Source: Azoarcus sp. DN11 (GTDB lineage: Bacteria > Pseudomonadota > Gammaproteobacteria > Burkholderiales > Rhodocyclaceae). Taken from it: 64,000 nucleotides of DNA. The notes under the pieces are model-generated. The model saw only the letters and a program-made list of their open reading frames with translations, was not told where the DNA came from and searched no databases. Both the position numbers and the translations under genes were made by a program. Shown here in pieces: positions 41,796-50,819 of this stretch; the first letter of the stretch is position 1, and each line of letters starts with the position of its first letter. Location of the stretch: the NCBI RefSeq assembly GCF_003628555.1, contig NZ_CP021731.1, positions 4,588,001 through 4,652,000 on the forward strand, read 5' to 3'.

Positions 41796-42206
41796 CTACC
41801 TGACTGACGCTTGCGTCGGCACTTGCGCCTGAAATCTGGCACGTGCGACGGCGATCGCCGGCTGGTGGTGCTCCGCCCAAGCGATGAGTGCGGTGAGCGG
41901 GGGCATGAGCGAGGTGCCGAGCGCCGTGAGTCCGTAACGCACCGCTGGCGGCGTGGTGGAGGTCACCTCGCGCCAGACGAGCCCGTCGCGTTCGAGATGA
42001 CGCAAGGTTTCGGCGAGCATTCGACGGGAGATGTCGGGTACGGCGCGGAGGAGTTCATTGAAGCGCATGGAGTTGTTGGCAAGGGTGATCAAAATCAAGA
42101 CCGACCACTTGTCCCCCAGCCGATCAAGCACATCACGCACCGGGCAACTTTCGCCGTGGGTGGGCAAAGGCAGTGGAGTGGTTCCCTTATGATTACCTTG
42201 CGACAT
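41796..42206 (-). CDS. HxlR-family transcriptional regulator
   Basis: A 136-residue winged-helix protein: [20 protein letters not shown] (the C at about 21 is the redox-sensitive cysteine in some members), [31 protein letters not shown] in parts, and [15 protein letters not shown]. Start ATG 42206. It diverges from an NmrA-like gene across 78 bp. The segment GTAACCT-GAA-AGGTAAT (42265-42281), a loose inverted repeat over that gene's ribosome-binding site, is a candidate operator. HxlR proteins often govern such divergent reductases in response to electrophiles. Confidence 0.9.
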   Translation of the reverse strand: MSQGNHKGTTPLPLPTHGESCPVRDVLDRLGDKWSVLILITLANNSMRFNELLRAVPDISRRMLAETLRHLERDGLVWREVTSTTPPAVRYGLTALGTSLMPPLTALIAWAEHHQPAIAVARARFQAQVPTQASVR

Positions 42207-42284
42207 ACGCGTGCCTTCTTGTGCAGTTTGACGACAGTTCCTAGAATGCACCAAGTTCTTTATTGTAACCTGAAAGGTAATGCT

Positions 42285-43165
42285 ATGCCCCATTTTCGCG
42301 ACGCACGGATTTTCATCACCGGCGCTTCGGGCAAGTTTGCCACTCAGGTGCTGCGGGCGCTCAACGCCCAAGGCGCCCGGTACGTGACCGCAGGGAGCCG
42401 GTTCCCGGTGCGGATCAGCGGGCTCGCCGAGTCAAAAATCAGGGTGGATTTCGACGACCCAGTCAGCCTGGACGAAGCCTTCGAGGGTATCGATCGATTG
42501 CTGATCGTTGCCACCGATGCTTTGGGTGAACCTGGCAAGCTCGCCCGCCAGCAGAAGGCGGCGATCGAGGCGGCCGCCAAGGCTGGCGTCGGGCATATCC
42601 TCTACACCTCGATGACCAACCCTGGACCTGAAAGTCTGATCCCCTTCGCGCCGGACCATCGCAGCAGTGAGGAGGCGGTCATCGCCACCGGCATCCCTTA
42701 CACCATTCTGCGTAACAACTGGTATTTCGACAACCTGCTGTTCACGATGCCCTCGGTGCTTGCGTCGGGGCGCTGGTACACCGCGGCCGGCGATGGGACA
42801 GTGGGCTATGTGACGCGCCTCGACTGCGCGGCAGCGGCCACAGGCGCCCTGCTCACAGAGGACCAGTCATCGATCCAGGACATCACCGGCCCTGTGGCCT
42901 TGACCGTTGACGCGCTGGCAATCGCGACCAGCAAGCAACTGGGCAAGCCCATCGAGGTGGTCCAGGTCTCCGACGACGCGCTCGCGGCCGGGATGCGCGA
43001 CGCAGGGGTCCCCACCCATTCGTTGAGCTCATGGTCGCCTTTGATGCCAACGTGCGCGCAGGGCACATGAACGTGGTCACCGATGCGGTGACATACTTCG
43101 CTGGCCGTGAACCGCAAAGCCTGGGCGACTGGCTGGCGGTGAACCGCACGGCCCTGACAAGCTGA
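42285..43165 (+). pseudogene. NmrA-like NAD(P)-binding reductase, frameshifted near the 3' end
   Basis: An atypical SDR (NmrA/QorB-like quinone reductase): [21 protein letters not shown] binds the cofactor, with ILYTSMTNPGPESLI, PYTILRNNWYFDNLLF and GYVTRLDCAAAATGALL. Near 43018, in a C-rich stretch, the frame shifts. The shifted frame continues FVELMVAFDANVRAGHMNVV and ends LAVNRTALTS at 43165. A single-base change would give about 293 residues. As read, the protein ends at 43070 without its last part and may be non-functional. Confidence 0.85.
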
Positions 43166-43169
43166 GCCC

Positions 43170-43745
43170 ATGCGCCGCCAGCCCACGCGCTACCTCCCTC
43201 ACTGCGGCGGGCCCCGTTTTTTCATGGGCTGGATCCACCCGACACTTACGAACTCACCTGGCCGGCGCCGGGTGCGCCATGGCTGGCCGAGCGAGCGGGC
43301 TGCTCGAGGCCGCAGCCATCGCCACCGCCTTCGACGGACAGGGCTTCGACCACGGGGTGTTCGTGCCACTGAAGATCGCCCCTCCCAAAGCAAGATTTCC
43401 ATGCGCGCAGACGTCGCTCAAAGCCGGCCTCGGCCTCGACGTTCACTTGACCGCAGGCGCGGCGCTCGCCCCGTTGCGCGAGGAAGGGGTGCTGATCATC
43501 GGCTCGGACAACAGCTTCCACAACATGCAGGAGATGATAGCGGGTATGCACGGGCGCAGCCGGGTGCGAGCCGTGAATTCGATGCCTGGCTGGAGGCGGT
43601 CGCCGCCGACACGCGTGAGGAACATCTGTTACCCCTGCATGTGGTGGCTGGCGCCGCCGCTGGCGAGCCACGCCGCAAGATGCTGGAAGATCACGTCATG
43701 GGCACCGTGGAGAGTGCCTTTGAATATGGAGGTATGGAGGCAGGC
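43170..43745 (+). pseudogene. DODA-type extradiol ring-cleavage dioxygenase, heavily decayed
   Basis: The start MRRQPTRYLPHCGGPRFFMGW resembles class III extradiol dioxygenases (YgiD/DODA type). An internal stretch is lost, and then pieces in different frames follow: DPPDTYELTWPAPGAPWLAE, FDHGVFVPLKIAPPKARFP, GVLIIGSDNSFHNMQEMIA and REEHLLPLHVVAGAAAGEP. At least three frame changes are needed to join them. It cannot make an active enzyme. Confidence 0.8.
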
Positions 43746-43746
43746 C

Positions 43747-44230
43747 ATGAGCTTCGAATTTCCGCCACGCCCGGGCGAACGTCCGCGGACCACGCCTTGT
43801 GCACCGCACACCCAGATCAGCCAGAACAGCGCTCCGGAGGTGCACCGGACCTTCAAGGTACACGCATCGAGTTGCCTTCGTGCGCAGCGAGCCATCGAGA
43901 ATCTCGGTCCCCGGGGCCGAGGCTCTGGTGCTATCCCATGAGCGCGCATGTGGTCCGCCCCAAGCCTTCATGGTCGGTCGCGAGTTCGCCCATGTGCATC
44001 CGGCTGATGACGGTTCGATGCACCTGATTCTGCCCCTGGAGCTGGTCAGCAAAGGCTGGGGCGAGCCACATCCCATGGCCGAGGCGGGCTACATCCCGGC
44101 CAATGCCGTGATGGCCTACGCGCCCCGGGACATCGCCGAGATCGACATCCTGCTGGGCATCCTGCGCACCTCCTGGGACTTTGCCTGCGGCCATATAAAT
44201 CTACCTTCAACCATCGTCATCCATGAATGA
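43747..44230 (+). pseudogene. DUF5519 (luciferase-domain) protein, frameshifted
   Basis: The first frame reads MSFEFPPRPGERPRTTPCAP and VHRTFKVHAS; after about 43870 a second frame reads FVRSEPSRISVPGAEALVL, REFAHVHPADDGSMHLILPL and YIPANAVMAYAPRDIAE to the stop at 44230. The two together equal one DUF5519 protein of about 160 residues. The family function is unknown; members are named luciferase family by similarity only. Confidence 0.75.
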
Positions 44231-44240
44231 GGAGAAAGCA

Positions 44241-45332
44241 GTGACTCAAAACAACCGTGATTTGTACTCACCGGCCACCGTCGCCGGCCACCGGCTACAG
44301 AACCGCATCGTCATGGCGCCGATGACGCGCAACCGCGCCATCGAGAATCTGCCCAACGCGCTGATGGCCGAGTATTATGCGCAGCGCGCCTTGGCCGGGC
44401 TGATCATCACCGAAGGCACCAGCCCCTCGCCCGAAGGCCTGGGTTATCCGCGCATTCCAGGGCTGTTCTCAGAGGCCCAGGTGGCCGGCTGGAAGGGCGT
44501 CACCGGCGCGGTTCACAGCCGCGGCGCCAAGATCTTCGTCCAGTTCATGCACACCGGACGTATTGGCCATCCGCACAATCTGCCGCAGGGCGCGCAGGTA
44601 CTGGCTCCCTCGGCCATCGCCGCCGCCGGCGAGATCTACACCGACCGCGCCGGCATGCAGCCGCACCCGGCGCCCCGGGCGATGAGCCTCGACGACATCG
44701 CCCGCACCCGGCAGGATTTCGTCAAGGCGGCCCAAAACGCCATTGCTGCCGGTTTCGACGGGGTCGAGCTGCACGGCGCCAACGGCTACCTGCTGGAGCA
44801 GTTCATCCGCCCCACCAGCAACCAGCGCAGCGACGACTACGGCGGCCCGATCGAAAACCGCGCCCGTTTCGTGCTGGAAGTGGCCAGGGCCACGGCAGAG
44901 GCCATCGGCGCCTCCAGGGTGGGCATTCGCCTCTCGCCCTACGGCGTGTTCAACGACATGCCGCCTTACGCGGAAATGGAGGCCGACTACACCTACCTGG
45001 CCGAGCAATTGGGCAAGCTGGGGCTGGCGTATCTACACATCGTGGATCATTCCGCCATGGGCGCGCCTGCAGTGCCGGAGCAGATCAAGCAGGCCATGCG
45101 CGCGGCCTTCGGCGGCCCCGTCATCCTGGTCGGCGCTTATGACGCGCAGCGCGCCCAGGACGATCTGAACGCCGGCCGCGCGGATCTGATCGCGGTCGGG
45201 CGTGATTTTCTCGCCAACCCGGACCTGCCCGACCGGTGGCAACAGGGGTTGGCGCTCAACGCGCCGGACTTCGACACTTTCTACACTCCCGGCGAGAAAG
45301 GCTACACGGACTACCCTACCCGCGCCGCTTAG
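44241..45332 (+). CDS. nemA: Old Yellow Enzyme-type alkene reductase (NemA-like)
   Basis: An FMN-dependent ene-reductase (about 363 residues) that reduces electrophilic alkenes, quinones or nitro compounds with NAD(P)H. Motifs: RIVMAPMTRNRA, ITEGTSPSPEGLGYPRIPGLF, FVQFMHTGRIGHPHNLP, GFDGVELHGANGYLLEQF, RSDDYGGPIENRARF and the FMN-binding VGRDFLANPDLP. I favour GTG 44241 because GAGGAG lies 6 bases before it; an ATG at 44223 lacks such a site and overlaps the previous gene. It is the only intact enzyme gene in this block, which may reflect selection for electrophile detoxification. Confidence 0.92.
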   Translation: MTQNNRDLYSPATVAGHRLQNRIVMAPMTRNRAIENLPNALMAEYYAQRALAGLIITEGTSPSPEGLGYPRIPGLFSEAQVAGWKGVTGAVHSRGAKIFVQFMHTGRIGHPHNLPQGAQVLAPSAIAAAGEIYTDRAGMQPHPAPRAMSLDDIARTRQDFVKAAQNAIAAGFDGVELHGANGYLLEQFIRPTSNQRSDDYGGPIENRARFVLEVARATAEAIGASRVGIRLSPYGVFNDMPPYAEMEADYTYLAEQLGKLGLAYLHIVDHSAMGAPAVPEQIKQAMRAAFGGPVILVGAYDAQRAQDDLNAGRADLIAVGRDFLANPDLPDRWQQGLALNAPDFDTFYTPGEKGYTDYPTRAA

Positions 45333-45460
45333 CCGGCCACCTCGCACGCCGCGGTGATCGACAGGGACGATCGGTCATCGCATGGCGGCGCGGCAGAAGC
45401 TGATCTACATCACGTGGCCCGATGAACAGAGGGTGCTCGTCACCCGGTTCACGTCATGGC

Positions 45461-46609
45461 CTAGCCAAACTGCCGCCTGAACCTGCGCACGCCAATACCG
45501 AAGATCCCCACCCCCAGCAGCGTCAATCCCAGCAGCGAATCCCACAGCACGTCGAGCCCCGCGCCCTTGAGCAGGATGCCGTAGCCCATCTCGATGAAGT
45601 AATAAAGCGGCGAGAGGTACATTGTCTCGCGCAGTCCGGCGGGCATGGCCTCGGGCGGGGTCCAGGCGCCGGACAGGAAGACCATGGGCATGAGGATGAA
45701 AATGGCCAGCATCGCCGCCTGGGCCAGGTTGCGGCTCAGGGTGGCGATGTAGAGACCGAGCCCGGAGGTGGCGACGGTGTAGAGGGTGGTCACGGCGAAA
45801 AACAGCGGCAGGCTGCCCTTGATGGGCACGCCGAAGACCGGCACCAGGACCAGGAACAGGGAGATTGCGGTGCCCGCGAGGATCACCAGGGTCATGGAGA
45901 TCACCTTGGGCAGCAGGATCAGCGCCGGGGTCAGCGGCGAAACCAGCAGTTGCTCGATGGTGCCGCGCTCCTTCTCGCGCACCGCGGCGGCGGCCGGCAG
46001 CATGATGGCCATGACGGTGATGACGGTCAGCAGCTCCGAGATGGGGATGAACCAGGCATCGTTCTGGTTCGGGTTGTACCAGACGCGGTGCTGGTCCTGG
46101 ATCATGGGGACAGTGTCGAGGCTCGCCTCGCTCGCCCCCATGCGCGCCAGCGCCGCCTCGAAGCCGTAGCGACCGATGATCTGGCCACTGTAGCTGGCGG
46201 CCAGCGTCCCCAGCACGGTGTTGCTGGTGTCCACCAGAACCTGCACGTCCGTGGGCCGGCCGCTCTGCAGGTCACGCTGAAAGTAGGGAGGGATGTCCAG
46301 CACCGCCAGCGCCTGCCCCTGGTCCAGCAGCGCCTGCCCTTCGCGGCTGTCCTGGATCTCGCCGCCCAGCTGGAAATAAGGCGGACGGAAGCGGTAGATC
46401 AGCTCGCGGGAGGCGGCGCTGTGATCGGCATCGTGCACCACCACCGTGGCATGGTTGAGCTCCAGGCGCACATTGCGGGTCATGTAGATGTCGGCGGTGA
46501 ACAGGAAGACGATGGCGAACATCAGAAAGCCGTCGCGAAAGAGCTGCAGCAGCTCCTTGACTGTCATCGCTGCCAGCCGCGACCACCAGAGTGTCAACCT
46601 TGAGTTCAT
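45461..46609 (-). CDS. ABC-2 type permease (second of two)
   Basis: A 382-residue inner-membrane subunit of an ABC exporter. One helix near the N-terminus (FLMFAIVFLFTADIYM) is followed by a large periplasmic loop (about residues 45-175), then five helices including LLTVITVMAIMLPAAAAVREKERGT, whose EKERGT is the coupling motif of ABC-2 permeases of the YbhR/YbhS kind. The start ATG 46609 overlaps the stop of the other permease by 4 bp. Last gene of the 18-kb array. Confidence 0.93.
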   Translation of the reverse strand: MNSRLTLWWSRLAAMTVKELLQLFRDGFLMFAIVFLFTADIYMTRNVRLELNHATVVVHDADHSAASRELIYRFRPPYFQLGGEIQDSREGQALLDQGQALAVLDIPPYFQRDLQSGRPTDVQVLVDTSNTVLGTLAASYSGQIIGRYGFEAALARMGASEASLDTVPMIQDQHRVWYNPNQNDAWFIPISELLTVITVMAIMLPAAAAVREKERGTIEQLLVSPLTPALILLPKVISMTLVILAGTAISLFLVLVPVFGVPIKGSLPLFFAVTTLYTVATSGLGLYIATLSRNLAQAAMLAIFILMPMVFLSGAWTPPEAMPAGLRETMYLSPLYYFIEMGYGILLKGAGLDVLWDSLLGLTLLGVGIFGIGVRRFRRQFG

Positions 46610-47760
46610 GTGCGCGGTCTTTTGTGAAAGAGCGCGAAGCTGATCAGCCACAGCACGGCCGCGTAAATGGCCAGCGCCAATGCCTTGCCCCAGAGCTGTT
46701 CCAGGCCCACCCCCTTGAGGAAGCTGCCCAAGGCGATGTCGGTGAAATACATGGCGGGAAACAGGTGCGCCTCGAATTGCCCCTGCGGGTCCATGGAGGC
46801 GATGGGCACCAGCAGGCCCGAGTACAGCACGGAGGGGATGATGGTCATGACTACGGTCAGCATCATCGCCGCCACCTGGGTGCGCACGATGAGCGAGGCG
46901 AGCAGGCCGATGCCCGTGGTGCAGGTGACATAGATCACCGAGGAGAGGAAGAAGAACAGCGGATCGCCCTTGAACGGCACGCCGAACAGACCGGTGGCGA
47001 GCGCCCACAGAATGAGGCTGTTGACGATGGAGATACCCACGTAGGGCAGGAGCTTGCCGGCCAGGAATTCGCCGCGGGTGACGGTGGAGGCATAGATGTT
47101 GTAGATGGAGCCGCTCTCCTTCTCGCGCACCACCCCCAGCGCGGTGAGGAATGGAGGCGCCACCATCAGCACCAGCATGACCAGCGCCGTGGCGATCGAC
47201 CAGGTGCTCTTGAGCTCCTGGTTGTAGAGATAGCGCAGCTGCACCCGCACCGGCTGGGCGAGCGCCGCCGCCCGTTCCGGCGCGACGCCGAAGCGGCGGC
47301 TGATATAGGCGGCCAGCAGTTCGCCGTTGAAGGCCGCGTTGATGGCGATGACGTAGGCCTTGCTGGTCGAGGCGCGAAACGGGAAGGTGCCGTCGATCAG
47401 GCTCTGCACCGCCGCGGGCCGCCCCGCCATGAGGTTCTCCTCGAATTTTGGCGGAACCACGATGGCGAAGCGGATGCGGCTGTCGGCGAGCAGGGGGTCG
47501 AGCTCGCGTTCGCTCTTCACATGGCCCCGGTAGTCGAAGTAGCGCGAGTCGATGAAGCGGTGGGTGTAGTCGCGCGAGAGGGCGCTGCGGTCATGGTCCA
47601 CCACCGCGAACGGGATATGCTCCACGTCGAGCGACAGGCCGTAGCCGAAGACCAGCATCAGCGCAGCGGGCACCACGAAGGCCAGCGCGAGAAACAGGCG
47701 GTCGCGCACGATCTCGCGCCACTCCTTGTGGGCCAGCGCCGCGATGCGTGCGAGGTTCAT
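46606..47760 (-). CDS. ABC-2 type permease (first of two)
   Basis: A 384-residue partner of the above with the same plan: an N-terminal helix (LFLALAFVVPAALMLVFGYGL), a periplasmic loop and a C-terminal bundle with VVREKESGSIYNIYAS. In YbhGFSR-type transporters two such permeases pair with a double ATPase and an HlyD-like protein, as here. The start overlaps the ATPase stop. Confidence 0.93.
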   Translation of the reverse strand: MNLARIAALAHKEWREIVRDRLFLALAFVVPAALMLVFGYGLSLDVEHIPFAVVDHDRSALSRDYTHRFIDSRYFDYRGHVKSERELDPLLADSRIRFAIVVPPKFEENLMAGRPAAVQSLIDGTFPFRASTSKAYVIAINAAFNGELLAAYISRRFGVAPERAAALAQPVRVQLRYLYNQELKSTWSIATALVMLVLMVAPPFLTALGVVREKESGSIYNIYASTVTRGEFLAGKLLPYVGISIVNSLILWALATGLFGVPFKGDPLFFFLSSVIYVTCTTGIGLLASLIVRTQVAAMMLTVVMTIIPSVLYSGLLVPIASMDPQGQFEAHLFPAMYFTDIALGSFLKGVGLEQLWGKALALAIYAAVLWLISFALFHKRPRT

Positions 47761-49718
47761 AGCCGCTGCTCCCCCTGTTCCAAGGCCGTGATCCGGTAGA
47801 CGAACACATCCTCCAGCGAGGGCGGGCGCGGTGTCACGCCGGCGAGCCCGATGCCGCGGCCGGCGAGGATGGTCTGAATCTCGCGCGTCGCGGTGTGCGC
47901 ATCGCGGGCAAACAGATGGATGTGCCGGCCGAACAGCGCCACCCCCGCGAAGCCCGCCTGCTCCAGCAGCGCCATGGCGGCCAGCGGCCGGTCGGTGGCG
48001 ACCTCCAGCAGCTCGCCGGCCTCCTCGCGCAGGGCCTGCTTCAATGCCGCGGGCGGGTCGTCGGCGACGATCCGTCCGGCGTGCATCAGGGCCAGGCGGT
48101 CGCAATGCTCGGCCTCGCTCATGTAGTGGGTGGTGATGAGGATGGCGACCTGCTCCACGCGGGCGAGATGGACGAGGATGTCCCAGAAGCGGCGCCGGCC
48201 GATCGGGTCCACGCCGGAGGTGGGTTCGTCCAGGAACAGGATGCGCGGCCGATGCACCAGGGCGCAGGCGAGCGCCAGGCGCTGGCGGATGCCCAGCGGC
48301 AGGCGGCCCGCCAGCTGCCGCTCGCGGCCCGTAAGCCCGGTCAGCTCCGCCACCTGTTCGATGCGCTCGCCAGCCGCGTGCCGCGCTACGCCGTAGATGC
48401 GGGCATAGAGGCGCAGGTTCTCCAGCACGCTCAGGTCCTGATACAGGGAAAACGCCTGGGAGGTGTAGCCGATGCGCGCCTTGATCGCCTGCGCGGCAAA
48501 GTGCATGTCGGCCCCGGCCACCCGCCCCTCGCCATCGCTGGGCGGCAGAATGCCGGTGAGCATCTTGATCAGCGTGGTCTTGCCGGCACCGTTGGCGCCC
48601 ACCAGACCGAAGATATCGCCCTGATGGACGGTGAAGCTCGCGCGATCCACGGCACGGAAGCCGTCGAAATCCCGCGTCAGATCCTTGGCGAGGATGGCGA
48701 CATCGTCGCCAGGCGGATCGCCGTCGCCGGCCCGAGGTTTGGCAACGGCCCTCTCCTCGACCAGCCGCTGCCGGCGCAGGAGGGCGACGAAGGCGTCCTC
48801 GAGATCGGGCGTGGTGGCGTGCAGGTCCCGCAGAGACAGTCCCTTGAGGAGCCCGGCTACCGTGCCGACGGCGGCTTCGGGCTCCGCGTCGTCCACGAAC
48901 ACCCGCAGCCGCGGCCCCACCGACTCCGCCTGCGCAAGGCTGGCCTGGATGCGGTCCAGCGCCTCCACCTGCGGCTCGGCCTCGAGTTCCACCACGCTGC
49001 CCGGCGTCCGGGCCCGGATCGCATCGGGTTCGCCGCTCGCAAGCACGCGCCCGCCGTGCATCAGGGACAGGCGGTGGAAGCGCTCGGCCTCGTCCATGTA
49101 GGCGGTGGAGATCAGGGCGGTGATGCCATTCTCGCGCAACAGCTCGGCGAGGATGGCCCAGAAATCCCGGCGCGAGACCGGATCGACACCGGTGGTGGGC
49201 TCGTCCAGGACGATGAGCTCCGGCTCGTGGATCAGGGTGCAGACGAGGCCGAGCTTCTGCTTCATGCCGCCGGAGAGGTGTTTCATCGGCCGGCCGGTGA
49301 AGCGGTCGAGCCGCGTCATGGCCAGGAGCTTCGCCTTGCGCGCGGCAATCTCTGCGGCCGGCACGCCGCGCAGGCGGGCGAAAAAGTCGATGTTTTCTTC
49401 CACCGACAGCTCGGGATAGAGGTTGAGGCCCAGGCCCTGGGGCATGAAGCCGAGCCGGCCCTTCACCCGCTCGGCCGCCGCCTCCGAATCGATGCGGATG
49501 CCGAACATTTCGATCGAGCCCTCCTCGAAGGCGAGCACCCCGGCGACGGCCTTCATGAGGCTGGACTTGCCGGCGCCGTCCGGCCCGATGAGGCCGTAGA
49601 TTTCACCGCGCCGCACCTCGAGATCGACCCCGGCGACCGCCGCCTGCCGGCGATAGCGCTTGCCGAAACCCTGCACCCGGACGGCCGGCGCGGGCGTTAG
49701 CGGCGCGGCTTCGCCCAT
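47757..49718 (-). CDS. ABC exporter ATPase with two fused nucleotide-binding domains (YbhF-like)
   Basis: A 653-residue protein. Domain 1 has Walker A IGPDGAGKSS, signature LSGGMKQK and Walker B LIVLDEPTTGVD. Domain 2 has VGANGAGKTT, a modified signature LPLGIRQRL (LSGG lost) and ILFLDEPTSGVD. The degenerate second signature means one of the two ATP sites is likely weak, a frequent trait of fused exporters. The ATG at 49718 lies within the end of the HlyD gene (22-bp overlap). Confidence 0.93.
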   Translation of the reverse strand: MGEAAPLTPAPAVRVQGFGKRYRRQAAVAGVDLEVRRGEIYGLIGPDGAGKSSLMKAVAGVLAFEEGSIEMFGIRIDSEAAAERVKGRLGFMPQGLGLNLYPELSVEENIDFFARLRGVPAAEIAARKAKLLAMTRLDRFTGRPMKHLSGGMKQKLGLVCTLIHEPELIVLDEPTTGVDPVSRRDFWAILAELLRENGITALISTAYMDEAERFHRLSLMHGGRVLASGEPDAIRARTPGSVVELEAEPQVEALDRIQASLAQAESVGPRLRVFVDDAEPEAAVGTVAGLLKGLSLRDLHATTPDLEDAFVALLRRQRLVEERAVAKPRAGDGDPPGDDVAILAKDLTRDFDGFRAVDRASFTVHQGDIFGLVGANGAGKTTLIKMLTGILPPSDGEGRVAGADMHFAAQAIKARIGYTSQAFSLYQDLSVLENLRLYARIYGVARHAAGERIEQVAELTGLTGRERQLAGRLPLGIRQRLALACALVHRPRILFLDEPTSGVDPIGRRRFWDILVHLARVEQVAILITTHYMSEAEHCDRLALMHAGRIVADDPPAALKQALREEAGELLEVATDRPLAAMALLEQAGFAGVALFGRHIHLFARDAHTATREIQTILAGRGIGLAGVTPRPPSLEDVFVYRITALEQGEQRL

Positions 49719-50806
49719 GGGGTGTCCTCGCGCCAACGGATGATGGCATCGGCCGGCAGCCCCGGCGTGAGGCGGTGCTCCGGGTTTACATCCAGATACA
49801 GCTTGACCGCATAGACCAGCTTGACCCGCTCGTCCGGTGTTTGCACCTCCTTCGGCGTGAACTCCGCCCGCGCGGCGATGTAGCGCACCGTGGCGGGGAA
49901 CGGCCGGTCGGGGAAGGCGTCGGTGTACACCCGCGCCGGCAGCCCCAGGCGCACCTTGCCGATGTCCTTCTCCGGCACATAGGCCTTGAGATAGAGGCGG
50001 TCGAGATCGACGATGTCGAAAAGCGGCGCACCCGCGCCGACCACCTCGCCCGCATTCACCAGACGCTGGGTGATGATGCCGTCGGCAGGCGCGACAATGG
50101 CGAGATCGGCGAGCACGCTCTCGGCCTCTTTCAGCGCGGCCCGCGCCTGATCGAGCTGGGCGGCCAGGGCCTTGACTTCATCCTCCCTGGCGCGCAGCCG
50201 TTCATCGCCCAGACGCGCCTGGGCAAGCTGCCTTTCCGCCACGCGCACGGCCTCTTCGGCCGAGCGCGCCTGGTTGGCCGCAACCTCGGCGGCCAGCGCC
50301 ATCTGCTCGTAACGGTGCCGATCCACCGTTCCCGCCTCGGCCAGCCTGCGGAAGCGCTCGGCATCCCGCGCCGCCTGCTCCGCGCTGGAGTGGGCCGAGG
50401 CGAGCTGCGCGCGGGCATGGGCGAGGTTGGCCTCGGCGGTTTGGATCGCCAGGGGCAGGTCCTTGCGCGCGACTGCGAGCGCCGTCTGCGCAGCCCGCCA
50501 TTGCGCCTCCATGGCGCTTGCCGCCTGGCGGGCCTGATCGAGTCTGGCGCGGACCTGGGCATCGTCCAGGCGGGCGAGCACCTTGCCCTTCTGCGTGCTA
50601 TCCCCTTCGCGGGCAGGGAGATCAGCCACCTTACCCGGCATCTTGCCGGCGACGGCATAGTGATCGCCCTCGATACGGCCGTTGGCTTGGATCAGTCCAT
50701 CAGGCAGCGGCGGCGTGCGCAGCCAGAACCACCAACCCGCGACGGCGAGCAGGGCCAGCACGGTCAATCCGGAAACGAGCCCAACGGACGGGATGTTTTT
50801 CTTCAC
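49697..50806 (-). CDS. HlyD-family membrane-fusion protein of the ABC exporter
   Basis: A 369-residue periplasmic adaptor. An N-terminal anchor (LVSGLTVLALLAVAGWWFWL) is followed by a split lipoyl/barrel-sandwich domain (GRIEGDHYAVAGKMPGKVADL and IVAPADGIITQRLVNAGEVV) around a long alanine-rich coiled-coil hairpin (about residues 80-225). The GTG at 50806 follows GAGGGAG; an ATG 33 bases earlier would overlap tolC. YbhG-like by context. Confidence 0.9.
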   Translation of the reverse strand: MKKNIPSVGLVSGLTVLALLAVAGWWFWLRTPPLPDGLIQANGRIEGDHYAVAGKMPGKVADLPAREGDSTQKGKVLARLDDAQVRARLDQARQAASAMEAQWRAAQTALAVARKDLPLAIQTAEANLAHARAQLASAHSSAEQAARDAERFRRLAEAGTVDRHRYEQMALAAEVAANQARSAEEAVRVAERQLAQARLGDERLRAREDEVKALAAQLDQARAALKEAESVLADLAIVAPADGIITQRLVNAGEVVGAGAPLFDIVDLDRLYLKAYVPEKDIGKVRLGLPARVYTDAFPDRPFPATVRYIAARAEFTPKEVQTPDERVKLVYAVKLYLDVNPEHRLTPGLPADAIIRWREDTPWAKPRR

Positions 50807-50819
50807 GCTGGCTCCCTCT

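Noticed and set aside
45333..45460. Right-hand attachment repeat of the island
   Set aside because: The gap between nemA and the permease gene has no copy of the tRNA-Gly 3' end, and I found none elsewhere in the window.
45422..46603. Plus-strand His/Gln/Gly-rich frame opposite the ABC permease
   Set aside because: Composition comes from the complement of hydrophobic codons; the permease on the other strand is beyond doubt.
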